Assembly: GCA_028023455.1 (NCBI GenBank)
Contig: JAQFVV010000013.1
Coordinates: 7,720,411-7,784,410 of the forward strand
From: Epiperipatus broadwayi
Taxonomy: Eukaryota > Onychophora > Udeonychophora > Euonychophora > Peripatidae
Direction: 5' to 3'
Length of the DNA: 64,000 nucleotides
Position 1 is the stretch's first letter. Each line of letters begins with the position of its first letter. The notes under the pieces were generated by a model. That model saw only the letters and a list, made by a program, of their open reading frames with translations, made no database searches and had not been told where the DNA came from. Below are positions 39,401 through 54,400 of this stretch, piece after piece. Both the position numbers and the translations under genes were made by a program.

Positions 39401-42400
39401 AGAGCATACATTAAAGAGCATACATTGAAGAGCATACCTTGAATTACATATTATCGTCAACATGATATAAGAGTTTATAAATATTTTTTTGAGAAAACAT
39501 TTGGATGCTTTTCGTCTTTGGTAGTTTATGATGAGTAAGGTACAATAAAATCCCATTTACCTTTTCCATCATTGTGGCTTTGCGTAGTTGATTCTAGTAT
39601 AAAATATAAATTAATTATTAAACTTGTAAACAGATTTACCAAATAATGACATGATTGAATATATTTACTTAACGTTTTTAAATTGTCATTTGTCAGTATA
39701 ATAAGAGTCTCAATAATATAGTAAACTATAAAAAAAAGAACCCAAGTATTTATATTTATTTATTGCAAAGCTTTACCTGGACTAGCATTCGTATTAAAAA
39801 TCATATAGATGGTTTAAAATTTCATAATCTTATGTAGTTCCACAAATTATGCCATCTTGTACATGGTCGGCCATAGGGTCGCATACCATAAAAATCGCAA
39901 ATTAAGGTTTAAAAGTAATAACATTGCACTTATAATTTGTTTAATGTATTTTATCATACTACTATGATAGGTCTTCGCGGTACACCCTGGCTGCGATCAA
40001 ATTAAATCATAAAAGTTTATGTTAGATCATTAGTTTGGTCTATGGTAAGTTGCTCCAGATGTTGATTGTGGTCTTTGGTGCATAAAATAGATAGCATGAT
40101 ATGCTTTTGGTTACAGCTCTTAATAGCTGACAATGTGCAGCGGGAGTTGATCAGTGATCAAGGTTACAATTCTTAGTGCACTTATGTTTTGGTGATATTA
40201 CGTAGTTGGGACACAATCAAATGGTTACAATTTTTGGTGCCGCAACGAGTTCGGCATGATAGGTAGTTGAGAGGGCAATGGCCTTCGATGGCTATAGTTG
40301 GCCACGAGAAGATTTACAGTTACAATATATATACATAAAGTTGTAATCTGTATATTTGTGTTATTTATTCTGATATATACGTAAAAAAATTTAAACATTG
40401 TATATAACTAAACTATTTAAAATTACTTGCAGCTTCAATTTAAAGAATCCCATATCTACCTTGCAAGGTTCAAGCAATGTTTGTCCACAGCTCTTAATTT
40501 AATTAAGAACCACATTCTTCATATTTTACAAAATGCAACTCAGCAAGTTCTGCCTAAAAAGGTAATAATTTTGTTTTATTAATAATTACATATCTATATA
40601 CATACATATTTAAAATAGACTTAGAAAAACATTTTGTAGAAGTTCTTGTTAAACATCAACTTTCATTGACACAAATTTGGGCTAATCACTTTTGGGAGAA
40701 TTTTTCTATGTCAGTGGATCAGTCTTTTTTGAAGATTTATGATGAGCTAATCTGCTTTTGTACAAAATATTTAAGAAATTTTTTCTGTAAAGGACTTCTA
40801 AGCTATTGTTGTAAAAGCTTATTCAATTTTTAATATTGTGTTAATTACAATATATAAACTGCTTATAAGAAAAGCTTTTAGAGTAAATTTAAATATAGAT
40901 TTTTTTTATATAACATACTTTCAGTCAATAAAAATTAAAATATTGTATGATTAATAAATATATATTATACCAGTTGAGGCCCTTTCAAAATAGGATTATG
41001 TATATATAGTATTTAAATTTTTTTTGTGTGTTAACTTGTTACTTCACTTTGAAATAATAATCACTAAAACTGCCACTTGATAATTCTCTATTTTATCTGG
41101 CAAAACACAATGCTTACCACAAGATTTTGATTAGTATCCTATTTTGTTTAAAAGTTATTCCTAATTAAAATCAGTGAGGTTTATCAGAACGTAATTAGTA
41201 CAGATATTTAGTATGGTAAACTTCAATAACAATCTTAGCTTATGATCACACTATATTTGAAATCACTAATAGAAAAGAACAAAAATGAAAACACTTTAAT
41301 TTTAGGGAAATTATTTTATTAAAATAATATTATTTACTTGCACATTAATGAATGATTAATATACATTGTATCTCATATGCAATAATTTACATATATGTAT
41401 ATGCATGTGTAGTTAATATTATCTAAACTATTATTATGTCAGGTTGTACTTTTTTTTTTTTTTTTGTGAAAATAACAGATCGATAAGCTGGATTAAAAAG
41501 GAAACTCTTTTCTTAATCTTATTGAATACTTTTATTTTGAGAGAGTTTACACACATATGCATCGATAAACTACATAGAAAAAAACTTTATTTTAATTAGC
41601 ATATTCTATTTATTGAAATGTTTATATTTGTAAAACCATTTAGAAAAGAACTATAAAAATGGATTGCTAGATTTAAACATGTTGACATGTTTCCTAAGGA
41701 TCATGAATTAAAATTAAAATCATTAATAAGTAAAATCATGACTTCCAGCACTTTATAAATTTGTTTCTACATAAATATTCAACTGCCATTCGAATTTGCA
41801 ACATATGTATATAGAACGAAATAATTGCACTCATATTAGGAATAAAGTGTTAGTCATTATAAATAGGTAAATGTCAATTTGATAGAAGAAACCAAGTTAA
41901 TTTTAAACAGCTATCTTAAAGAATTGTTCACTAAATGAAGAGAATTAAATGTAGAACATCAAATACTCCTAGCTTTAGTCGTGGGTAACGCCACCTATCA
42001 AACATAATAGTTTATTAGTTTCTACTGTAAACATTTTACACATTGAAATTCCAACACCAATGTTGCGGAAAACACAGTATGTAGATGAATTTATAGCTGA
42101 TACTAAAAAAAATTATGATACTACAGCCTTATTAGATAATACAGGAATTAATCTTTATTAAGATTTAACTTTGGATATATTTATATGTATAATGAAAGTG
42201 AATTACACAATTTCACCAGTTACCTAACTAATATGTAAAGAGTCAAAGCACAAAATTACTGTTGGATAAATTATATTGTTTATCAAATTCTTAGTGCTAT
42301 TGTCATTTCATTTTGAATATCTACAAATTCTTGTACGAATTAACTACTTTACTCATTGCAATGAACATTGGAGTGCTAAATATTTCAGTAATGTCTTCAA

Positions 42401-45400
42401 GTTGTCTTTAATTTTAAGATGACTTATGTTATATACAAGTATTAAAAAAATGATTTTATGTATACTGTTATATGAAGTACACAATCACATTTACATATTC
42501 AATTAAACGAGCTGCCTTAAACTACAAAAGGATAAACAATTACTGAATGATATTTTCCAAGATTTAGGTTTAACCCCTAATGTAGACCATAATAAGTCAA
42601 TGATTTCGGTACTAAATTATTATCAGCAAAATTAAGCTGAACCTGAATCTTCTTTTAATTCAAGTTAAGTACTTTGTTTAACAATAGTGTAAACACACGC
42701 ATAATAGTTATGATAAGTTAGCATTATTTTAATATGCATTTTTATGACCTACATTCTAGTTACCAATGTAAATAAAATATCTATTGAATTAAAATCCTAG
42801 TATTAGTTATTTCATTTTATATTACTCAAATAGATCTATGTAATAGAACACCAATTCACATGTACCAGACATATTTTCAATGGTAGATTTAGACATAAGA
42901 GCTAGCAATAATTACTAACCAAATAAATTTAGATTGTGATAGTGTAAGTGAGGGAGTTATGTTTTCATGGATATGCATATGACTTTACTGTCATCAAGCA
43001 TAATTCTGTAGTTTTAAATTATAAATTTCATAAGTATTAATAGAGTCTCTAGCTCATGGGCCATATAGAGTATAGATTCCCCACATAAATCTCTCATTTT
43101 GGAATATATATGAGGTAGATGTTTTAAATCAACTCTATCGCTATCTCATACCTACTTCCTCATATCATACTGTTAGAATATATGTATTAAATACTATCTA
43201 CTGGTATACTATTAATGATAAATAAAATAGAAAATCATATAACATTGCAATATTAACCAAAAAAATTTTTTTACTAAAATTCTTCTATAACCATGATTTC
43301 ATTTATTTAACAAAATATACCTTTTCAAGTGAAATTTAACAATATACAAACAACATATATATATAATATCTAAAGAGCCTGCTATTAGCTCTAAACTAGC
43401 TTAATTTTTTTTTTTTTATGATAAATGCTACAAGAGAAAATACATGAAACTTTTATCTATGATGGTCCCCAGACCGGTTTCGAGCTATGGCTCTCATCAG
43501 TGAGGAGCTAGGACATAAGATTCAAAATATTAACTCAAGCCAAGCATTTATCTAATTCTTAAATATTAAGAAAAAGATCCAAATCTTCAGACACCTACAT
43601 GTCTTCAAACTCAGCTCTTTAACCAAAGAAACTATATGAGCCTGAACTAAATTCATGTATTTTCTCTTGTAGCATTTATCATAAAAAAAAAATTAAGCTT
43701 GTTTAGAGCTAGTAGCAGGCTCTTTAGATATTACATATTGGTAATGCAAGCTATATAGGTCATGTGATATATGACTGATTATTACTATTATAATTTTGCT
43801 TTAAGGGCTTTAGCTATATTAAATTGCTAAGCCTACTAATATATGGGATCTCTGAATTTAATTCAAGCTCATATAGTTTCTTTGGTTAAAGAGCTGAGTT
43901 TGAAGACATGTAGGTGTCTGAAGATTTGGATCTTTTTCTTAATATTTAAGAATTAGATAAATGCTTGGCTTGAGTTAATATTTTTGAATCTTATGTCCTA
44001 GCTCCTCACTGATGAGAGCCATAGCTCAAAACTGGTCTGGGGATGAAGACCATCATAGCTAAAAGCTTCATGTATTTTCTCTTGTAGCATTTATCATAAA
44101 AAAAAAAAAAATTAAGCTTGTTTAGAGCTAGTAGCAGGCTCTTTAGCTATTACTTATTGGTAATGCAAGCTATATAAGTCATGTGATATATGACTGATTT
44201 TTAATATATATATACAAAATAGCCTTCCCATCATTCACTTCAAAAATCAACTTCCGTTGATATCAAGGATGTCATTCATATATATTGCGATCATTAGTTT
44301 TTTCCATGGAGAAAGTAAAGATCAGTAAACTAAAAGCAATGCTGATTTTCAATAATCTGAGAAGATAATTTTTTTTTTAAAGAGATTTAAGTTAAATAAA
44401 AGTTGTTGTATTTTTTTTTTAAAGAATTAAAGATCTTAAAACGCAATTATATAACATATAAACAAGAGTATGTTGGTACTTATTCAAAATTATAATGTGT
44501 CAGTATAAAGAGGGAAGGGTTTTTGTCTTGCGTGCACAGTAAAACTTTAAATCAGTTTATCTTATAAAATTTTAAATGTAAAAATTAGATAAATGATACT
44601 TTTAAAAGTGAAAATTATTATAACTTTTAGAAATATAACTTGCTGATTATAGCGGTTGCTTAGTATTGAATTATAAGGGGGAATAGCTCTTAAAATTTCA
44701 AAAAAAATTATGAAATAAGTTTAATGTTATTGAGATTTGCTACAAGTAGATCGCGAATTATTACTACTTATATCTGTGTGCGTGTATGATATATGGAATT
44801 TAAATTATAGAGATTGAGAGAACAATTATTTTATCTCATTTTTAAAGAAAACAATCATAAATCTTCATTCATAAATCTTTAGTCAAAATTTCCGTCTATA
44901 TTTTTTATTGAAAAGATTTTTCTCTCAAATCTTCCACCCTTTTTTTTTATTAAAAGTAGGAAAAATATCTCAAGCACATGTGGTCTCAGACAAAGTTGTG
45001 AATAATTACTGTCAAAATTAGGGTTGATAAACCAATTAAATCTCAATATCATGGATCAAAGATCTAATAGGTAGATCAGAATATGATTGACAGGTGGAAT
45101 ATATAAAACTAAAAATATATTTGGGGCGGGGTCTTCTCTAAAAATTTGGTGTCAAGTGAATGCATATCAGATCTGCTTCTCAATTATCTGATCAGAATTA
45201 TTTTTTCAAAAAAAGAGTATATTTTGTTTTGTTTTTTGTAAAATGGGTCACTAGATATGTCCAAAATTTTGCTAATTCAACAAGATTAATTAATACATCA
45301 TGCTTACTTCAATGTGTCTAGCTTGGAAGCTCCAATCTACACTTCAGATAATGTTTCAGGTATAGACTTTTATTGATACCTATCCTATCATAAAGAATTT

Positions 45401-48400
45401 ACTTCTAATATTTGGATGGATGATTATATTACAAACTTATCTTGATATATTATTCTATCTTAAAGAATTTGCTTCTAATATTTGGATGGATGATTTTATT
45501 ACAAACTTTTAGTGGTATTTTATTTTATCTTAAATATTTTACTTCTAATACTTGGATGGATGGATTTTATTTATAAAATACAAAAGAGATTAAAGAATAA
45601 CAGCTGAATTGTATACAGTATTTATATTTAATTTATATTTAAGTCCGATCAAGAGAATCGGCAGCCGTCTAATATAATTATTTTGACGTAGGTGAAAAGC
45701 CTGAATTGGAATTTCGCTATTTAAAATGATGGATTGTTTTATCAAATAATAATAACGGAGGCTTCGCAAAATAAAAGATTTTTTTTCTCCACGCACATAT
45801 TAATTAAGGAAATGTTCGTAAATAAACAGTTCAAATAAATAAAAAATCAAGTTAAATAAATGGGTCAAATTAATGATATAAAAGTAAAGTGGTAGATTTA
45901 AATAAATGAATAAAATAACGGAAATACATAAAATAAAAACAAGTTAAATAAATAAGTATAATATATCTGTAGAAAATAAATAAAATATTCGTAGTAAAAT
46001 AAAATAGTTCTTTGAATATACGCATGTTAAAATAAAAGTTTGTTTTGAATACTGTAAGTTAAGAAAAGGATGTAAATAAATTGTTTAAAATAATCAAGAT
46101 AAAAAATAAAAAAATCTCTAGTAAAATAATAATGAATGAATCATAATAAAGCAAAATAGTTTTTTTTTCTGAGTACACGCACGTTAATATATAAGTTAAA
46201 GTAATGGGTTTAAAGTAATATAAATAAATATGTTAAAGTAATGTTCATGTGTATTTAAAATAATATTGTAGGATTAGTAATAAATAATATAAAGTCAATC
46301 TAAGTTATATTAGGAGTGTTTGTATAAGGGTTCGAATCTAAAGGAATGAGGGTAGTATAGAAGTGTTTTAGTTAAGGTTAAGTTTAAAGCTCTCGACTGG
46401 ATAAATTCTAGTACCCGTAATGGATTGGCCAGGATCATTCCTCTTTTTAAAAAAAACGCACTGGCAACAACCAGAGTAAGTCATGAGTCACTTTTCGGGG
46501 GAGAATCCCCATATCTCGTACCTCATTTTCCAAAGCGTAAGTCGGAAATGGACAGTTGAAAATTCCTGCCATTGTAGCTGCTTAGTCAAAGTCCGATCAA
46601 GAGAATCGGCAATCGTTTAAGCAATAATTCAATTTTCCTTTAATTGTTATTACTAAAGTAAACTTTTGCATTCTCGTGAGAGAAAAACTGTAGCAGAAAG
46701 TTTGAAATATCTATTAGAATAGCCTGTTAAATTTGAGAACAAAAGGGATATTGACTAAATATTTGTTCAATAATTCCAGAAGTATATTATAATGTGCATC
46801 TATTCCAGTGAAATCTCTGGATAAAAGAAATCTTATATAAGCATTTATTAAATAATTTTATAAGTTTATTATAGTGAGCATTTGTTTCAGTTAAACCTTT
46901 GAATGAAAGAAATCTTATATAAATCTTTGTTAAATAATTTTAGAAGTATTATGATGAGCATCTGTTCTAATTGAATCTCAGAATAATGGAAAAGTAAACC
47001 CAAAGGATGACTTAGTGCATAAAGCAAGGAAAACTAAATTATAAGCATATTATGATTCATAAGGAAATAAGTGATATTACAAAAATTAGAATTACCATAA
47101 TTTTATTAATAAAAGTGCAAGAATCCGGATAATAAAAATAGCTACTATTATAAAATGTGCATCTTTAAATTTGATCTTGTGCCAATAAACATTAATATTT
47201 GGACAACTTCGAGATTGTTCTGCCATGGCAATGCATTTTTTATTTAGGATAATATATGAGTTTTTTAGTTTTCTCTTTGAATAATTTTATATTACAATGG
47301 AGAACTATTGCCAGGATCGCTGTGTGCCAAAAATGACTTTACGTAAAATTTTTCTTTATTATATTTATTGTTATATGATATGTTAGATTTATTCTATTAC
47401 ATATTTTAGTTAAGCGTTATAAGTTTGACCCAATATTAAACCTATATTAAAATTAGAAAATATCTTTTATTCATTATAAAGTTTCTTGAGCCCATATTTT
47501 TATTATAAAATGCTAGGAAAGTGTTAAGTATAAAAAGGTTTTTAAATATTATTATGCTAATAATTTTAAATGAATGTTTTCATGTTTCTTAATTCTCATA
47601 TATTTTAGTATTTTATTGCTATGCCCTGGAAGGATAGTGAGTTAGTTAAGATGTATATTTTAAAATAAATGATGCCTATTTCTTAGCCTATAGAATTAAC
47701 CTTTAAATAAAATTATTCGTAGTTGCATTAGACTATCGGTTCATGCATCAATAGTACGATACCCTTTATGCTATATGAGAGTGCAAATGACCTTAGTTTG
47801 TTTGAAGTGAATGTATTCCCAGCTCCATTCTTATTTGTATGCTTCGTAAGGGAAATATTTTTACACGGTTGTAGAATGTGATGTTTTTAGCATGCTTCTT
47901 ATATATGTGCAGCGACGAATTCTTCACATACTTTATAGCCTCAAGCAGAAGGCATTCTTAGGTCTAAGCTATCACCAAGAAGTTATTATTAATTTATTCT
48001 CTCTTACAAAAGTATTATTATTATCATTATCCAGGAGTGAATGATAAATTAGTGTTTATTATTTGTTAGGTCATCACATATTAGTGAAGAGTAGCTATTC
48101 ATTTAGGGAATAATTTATACTATCATATTTCATAAATTGATGTACTGAATAGCTAAGCTTAGCTCCAGTTTGTGAGCAAACCGATGTTTATTCCTAAATT
48201 TATAGTTAAGAACTTGAATTCAGGCAAGCAATGCGCATCATACCAGGTTCATGCAGAAGCAAGTCATCGCTGGACTGTAAGAAAATGATAGAAAACTCAT
48301 GTTGGGGCTATAGTATTAAATAAATGTATGTGTGTGCAGACATAGCTTATTAAACTATCACACAATTATCAAACATAAATTAAGTATTAAGTTATGGGAA

Positions 48401-51400
48401 GTATTAGCTCGCAAAATGCATTATAAACTAAAATATTAAAAGTTAGAGTAATTTATTATCTTTTAAAATATAAATTCCTTGGTGAAAGCAATTTTATTAT
48501 TTTTAAATATGAATTCCTAATGGAATGAATAAATATTGCTATAAAATTTAGAAGGCTATAAGCTAATTCATAATCATAACAGTATTTATATTTGTTGTAA
48601 TGATGCTGAAGCACAGCTTCAGATATAGAGGATAATGAATTTTAAAAGTGATATATTACAGATCAAAAATATTCTATAGAATCGTTGTATTATAGAATAG
48701 TTATTTGTCCCAAAATATTTGTATCTAAATGTCATTGTTGTGATGGGGCTATATACCAGATAGGATAAGCCTTGCAAGAATGTGTAATCGTACCCAGTAG
48801 AGATCCCTTGTAAATAGTTTGTATTTATTATTTCATAGTTTTCTTTGATTTGGGATCGCTATGATATTTATTTTGATATTGTAATATTTAGTGTTTTATT
48901 GTACTAATAAATATTTTGTTTTAAAATTTAAACTTTTGGCTGGTGTCTCAATGCTTGAGTATCCGTGAATTCAGTAATTCACAATATCCATTAATTTCTA
49001 AAATCCATTAATTTTAAAGATATGAAATAAAAGAATTATAGAAAATATTTCATATTTCTAGTACAGATTGAGCATGAAATATCTTATTAGATTTTATTGC
49101 TAAATTAATACATTTTTCATTTGCTAAGATTTGGTGAGTTAAACTGATAAGCGTATGTGTTAAAAATATAAGGATCACATGGCAAACAGCTGAGAGGATA
49201 GTTTAATTGTAAATTTAATATTTAGTTATTCAATTCATTGCATTTTGACTATGTTATAAGTGGATATAAAATTTCTTCTCCACTCCTAATATTTGGATGC
49301 ATTCCCAGTTGCTAAATTATATATTCAAAATTTATTAGAATTAAATATTCATTTAATTAGCTACTTAGCAGTTAATAATATTTATTATTATGATTTGTAT
49401 TGTTAGCTTTAATTAGAATAGACATTAGCTTTAAATTAGTGTATGTCTATTCAATTTGTGTTTGCTGGGATAGTGTCCAGGGATTTGCAGTGAATTTGGA
49501 AATAATTATTTATTACTCCTCACTACAGATCAAGACCCTGAGAATGAGAGTATTTATAATTCTGAAATTTTAATAAGATCATCATTGTTAGTATGCTACA
49601 ACAGTCAAGAGTTATTGAGTTAATAGATTGTACATTCCACTCCTATGTGTGTAAGAAATGGTATTGAAGAACCATATTTCTGGGAAAGTTGACTAAAAAC
49701 ATAAACACAAACATTTAAGAGTAAATAATTGTAACTGTGGAGCGTGGTCAATGCAGAGAATGAAGAGATAATTAATTTGTTTGGAAGGGAGGCATGAGTG
49801 GGAATTTCTCCTCTTTGTTTATTTAAGTAATAAGACTTTAATATTTTTTTTATTATTATTAGTCTAATTCTCTGGTTTCTCTGCATGGATTACCAATCCA
49901 TTTCCATTAATTTAAACCTCAGAAATAAAGAAACGATATTATTGTAGTTGCCACTGGAGATCATCATATAGCTATGTAGGTCTATGGATGAAAGGTGCTT
50001 TCAGTTTTTAATAATTTGTCATTAACTTATTTGTATAATAATTACCGAGTTCAAAAATAGGAACTTAACAAACTGTTCATAATTTAGAGTATTAGTATTA
50101 TATTTTCTTTTGGAAAATTTTAATAACTTGCTTCCTTCACGGACTTACAAATTATTAAGTGATGATGATCTTGAGTAAGCATTATAGATAATTGATACAG
50201 TTGCAATTTGGTGCCTGGGTAGACACATCATTACATATATATCTCTCGCTGGGACTTTCCCTATCACCATAGAAGGTTATAATATATAGTCTTTATCTTG
50301 CATGACAGTTGTGTGGAAAAAGTTGTCAAGTTGTCAACATGATCATGAAGATTCAAGCATTGATATCTATCTCTCCTTGTTCATGAAATACATGTATATT
50401 GAGAGAAGGTAATATGATTTTATTTGCTGATGGATGGTGAAGTTGGGATGAAAAATGCTCTGATAAAAATCCAAAAATTTGGAAATATATATGTGTGTTT
50501 TCATGATTAAAATTGAAATAATAAGAAAAAGTGTTGGTAAATATTAACTTTATAAAATTAAATAAAGTATATTTGCTGATTATTGTGTTCAGCTTAGCAC
50601 AATAATACAGTGTTAAGCTGATAATCACAGATTTCCTGAGTTATGACTCATTTGATTATTAAGTCATATTTTCTTGCAGTATACTTTACTTTATTACAGC
50701 TTAGAAATCAAATTGATAAAAAATCAAGTTAGATGTCATATGACCTAATTTTAATAAAGCTCGTATTTACAAATGTTATATATAGAGTTCGCAAAAACAA
50801 ACTCTTAACAAGCTTTAAGAATACCCTCAACCCCAGACCGCGGTTTCTGTATCTAGCGTCGTCATCTCACTGATGACGCTAGATGCAGAAACCGCAGGTG
50901 AGGGTATTCTTAAAGCTTGTTAAAAGTTTGTTTTTGCAAACTCTATATATAAGCTTAGAAATCGTATTGTAAAATAATTTTGTTTTAATTAATCCTTAAT
51001 GGATACAAAAAATTAGTTTAGTAATGACACAAATTTCAAAAGCAATTCCCAAAGATTCTTATCATTTTTTCCCCAAAATTTAAACTAGTTCAACATTGAT
51101 TAGTTGGCCATTTAGCAGCAGATTTTTTATTAGCAATATTTTAAGTCACAAGATTGATTAAATTGCAACATATATCTAGGCAGTTTAGGGATATATTTTC
51201 TTTTTTCTTTTTTGATTAGGATGCACCAAGACCCTCAGATAATGCATTTACTTTGTTTTATGGAAAATTTAGAACAAATGCTCCAAGGGTGAAAATTTTA
51301 ATGGAACAGTTGGAACAACGGATAGACAAAAATTCTGAGTATGTTAAAATTGTACATCTTTTGTTGTTATTATTATTACTTTATTTATTTATTCTTATAA

Positions 51401-54400
51401 ATATTATCGTCATTTGATTGTCATTATGTGTATATCTACTTGTATATATTTATTAAACCAAACATAATATCTAACATATACAATTAACCAGCAACCTAAT
51501 GTTGTAGAATCTAAATTACTGGTTGATCATGTTTCAGTTATATTAATTATTGTGATATATATGTAATAAAATAAAATATGTATGTTCTCAATCCAAGGGT
51601 AAAGTTTAGATTAATTAGGCAATGGAGTCCTCTGATTAAATGATTTTACTTGATAGTTTGCTATTGCCATCTCTCTCTTAATATTTTATTTTACATTTCA
51701 ATTTTAGAGGTATTACAAATTTTAATAAATCCTACTTCATTAAGATGCCTAAATAAAATAAAGTTTGATAAGAATAAATTTCATTGATTATAAATGATTC
51801 ACAGGCTTAGTTCATAGCATATAATTAAAAACTTGCAAGTATCCTCATTGTTGAGTCATTTTACAATCATTTCTTCACTTTCCCATGAATATTTTTGGGA
51901 TTTCTGATTGATCTTTAGAATGAAAAATATAATAAAATAATAAGTACTATATATTATTTTTGACAAAATCATCTCTAAATTGTCTTCCATAATTGTTTTA
52001 TTTAAAAACATTTATAGATTTTTCTGATATGTTTTATTGGCAACTTAAGAGTATATATTATAAAAGGCCTTTAAACAATATAATGCATGTTGAATGCCCC
52101 TTCAGCATCCCTGCATGAAAAAAACAATGAAGTGGAAGTGAAATATAGTTGAATACCAATCCACCTTCCAGTATTTGGATAGCTAATGGGAATGGCTATG
52201 GGCCATTAGCTGAGAGATTTTATGCTTGCTTAGAATAAAATTTTTCAAGTTTTACCCAACTCGAAGTTGAACTTTAGCTCTTCATGGCAAAATTTAGAAA
52301 TGTTTTTTTTTTTTACAAGTGCCATTGACCTTTGCATATTTTTAAATATACATAGGCTCTAATTGGTTTTAAAAAAATAAATTTTTATTATGCAACTTAC
52401 AAATTCAAAAATATGTTTTTTATCCTGTTTATAAGTGCTGTAAATTTATTTGCATTGAAATGTAAGTTTTTTACATTTTATTATACATGTAAAGCAGTAA
52501 AGATTATAGTGTATGTAACCATAAGTTAAATTAGCTAACAAAAATAATTAAAACACTTAAAAAATTAATTATGTGTTCAAAATTTGATTTTTTTAAGAAT
52601 ATATATTTTATTGCAGATATCAGCAATTGCTTGCTGATTGCCATAACTGTTATTTTTCTCAACGGCAGACTCTTTTAGCACCAAGTATTGCAGCAGCAAT
52701 TGAAGAATTAGCAAATAAGCATGTGAGGGATCACTGTGCCCTTGTAAGTTTCTTCTTATTGTTTTGATTGCTTTGTTTTTTACAGGTGTATTGTATCTAG
52801 TTCAAATTTTTATGTTTTATCAACAAAAGAAATTTTTCTAATTATAGTTTACATTTTTACTTAATTTCTTAAATGTGATAATTCTATACAAAATATACAT
52901 ATATGACTTTACTCAAACTACTTTATCTTTCCAACTAATATTCGACATTTAACATCATGTTAAATTACATATTTATTCTAATTTAACAGTGAGCACATCC
53001 GTTATACTATTTACTAGCATTAATTAAAGTTTTTTACTTTGTAGAATGTTGACTTGACATATGAAAATAGATCAACTAAACTAGCATAAACTCAATTTTA
53101 TTAGATTGTACAAACTTTAAAATTTGTATTTCTTTTAAATGTAAAAAGAAAGCAATGAAATGATTTATTTTCTTTCATTGATTTTGATTTTAAAATATGC
53201 TAATTGATTTTCTAATGTCAATCTAAAAACACATCTAGGTTGTTCTAGTTATCTTTTGAAACATTTCTTTTAATTATATATATGTTCTAACAGGATGAAT
53301 CAACAACAGCAAAGTCATCACTAGGGTGATTTGAGACTTTTAAAATTAGATTGTAAATATATGACTTCTCTGTGGCAAACAAAACACCCAATGCAATAGA
53401 TATATATGATACAAACACTTTATTAGTAATAAATTACAAAAAAAAAAAAAATGAACACTGCTTAATTTGTTGCTAGACTAATTGGAGATAGTATTAGTGA
53501 TTACATGACAAAAATTTCAGTGTATTATATACTGTAAGGTATATAATATGCCGTTACATTAATTTAAAATTAAAATAAAAAGTTCGTAAATAAAAATAAA
53601 TTTATTAAAAACTAAAAGCTAAAATTAAAAAGAGTTGTTTAATGTATATATTGTTGCACAGATGGAAAACTTTAAAAGTTTTTTTTTTTTTTTTAAATTA
53701 AAAAAAAAGTATTTGAACGTACTTTTTTATAATAAAAAAATAAAGATCTAAAGATAAAATATTTTTGTTAAAAAGTAACATAAATGAAAATAGAAATAAA
53801 TGTTAATTTCTATTTTAAGATTCCTATGTAATCTCAGTAAATGGAAATGATTGTTTTATTAATTAAACGAAAAGTAAACTAGCCCTTTGAGGCTCTTATA
53901 TAATTAAAAAGTCAGATGAAAGATATAGATAAAAATTAAAGATTGTTTCCCGCTCCATGAAAATCATTGGAACAGGAAACTATTGTTCAGTGAATCTGGA
54001 TGATTTGTATAAAACGAAAAATATTCAAATTAAGTTCCAGCTAGATTTTTTGAGAAGGGTGAAAAGACACACTTTTCACCCTCTCTCTTATTTCAAATGA
54101 AGTGACTGTTAATTTATGAATGGCACTATTGTAGACCCGAATCATATGGGTCCTATTGAACCAGCTAAGTCAGCCTCCGGATTAACTACGGTATGAACAA
54201 CAGACTAGGCTTCCATGAAAGTATGACTAATAAAGTCTTTGTTGGAATTGGCCCAAAGAACCATGAGCTCTTCTGCTGTAAAGTATGAACTGTAAAATTT
54301 TAAAAAGTAATTAAGAACTTTCGTCAATATTGGACAGGCTTTTAATAATCAACTAAACATAATTTTTTTAAATGAACTTTTATCTGACTTATTAAGATTT

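Larger units (their letters stand above)
43368..44201. mobile_element. Second-subfamily hammerhead foldback with a partly duplicated arm
   Basis: The left arm (from about 43368) and right arm (to about 44140) are inverted copies. They contain gctagtagcaggctctttag, cttgtagcatttatcat and aagatttggatctttttctt. The outer unit plus tail (aatgcaagctatata, gtcatgtgatatatgactga) occurs twice in direct orientation, at about 43672-43785 and 44086-44201, so one end was duplicated into the loop. The left arm holds an intact minus-strand hammerhead; the right one is mutated. The ends merge into (AT)n tracts, hiding any duplication. Confidence 0.82.
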
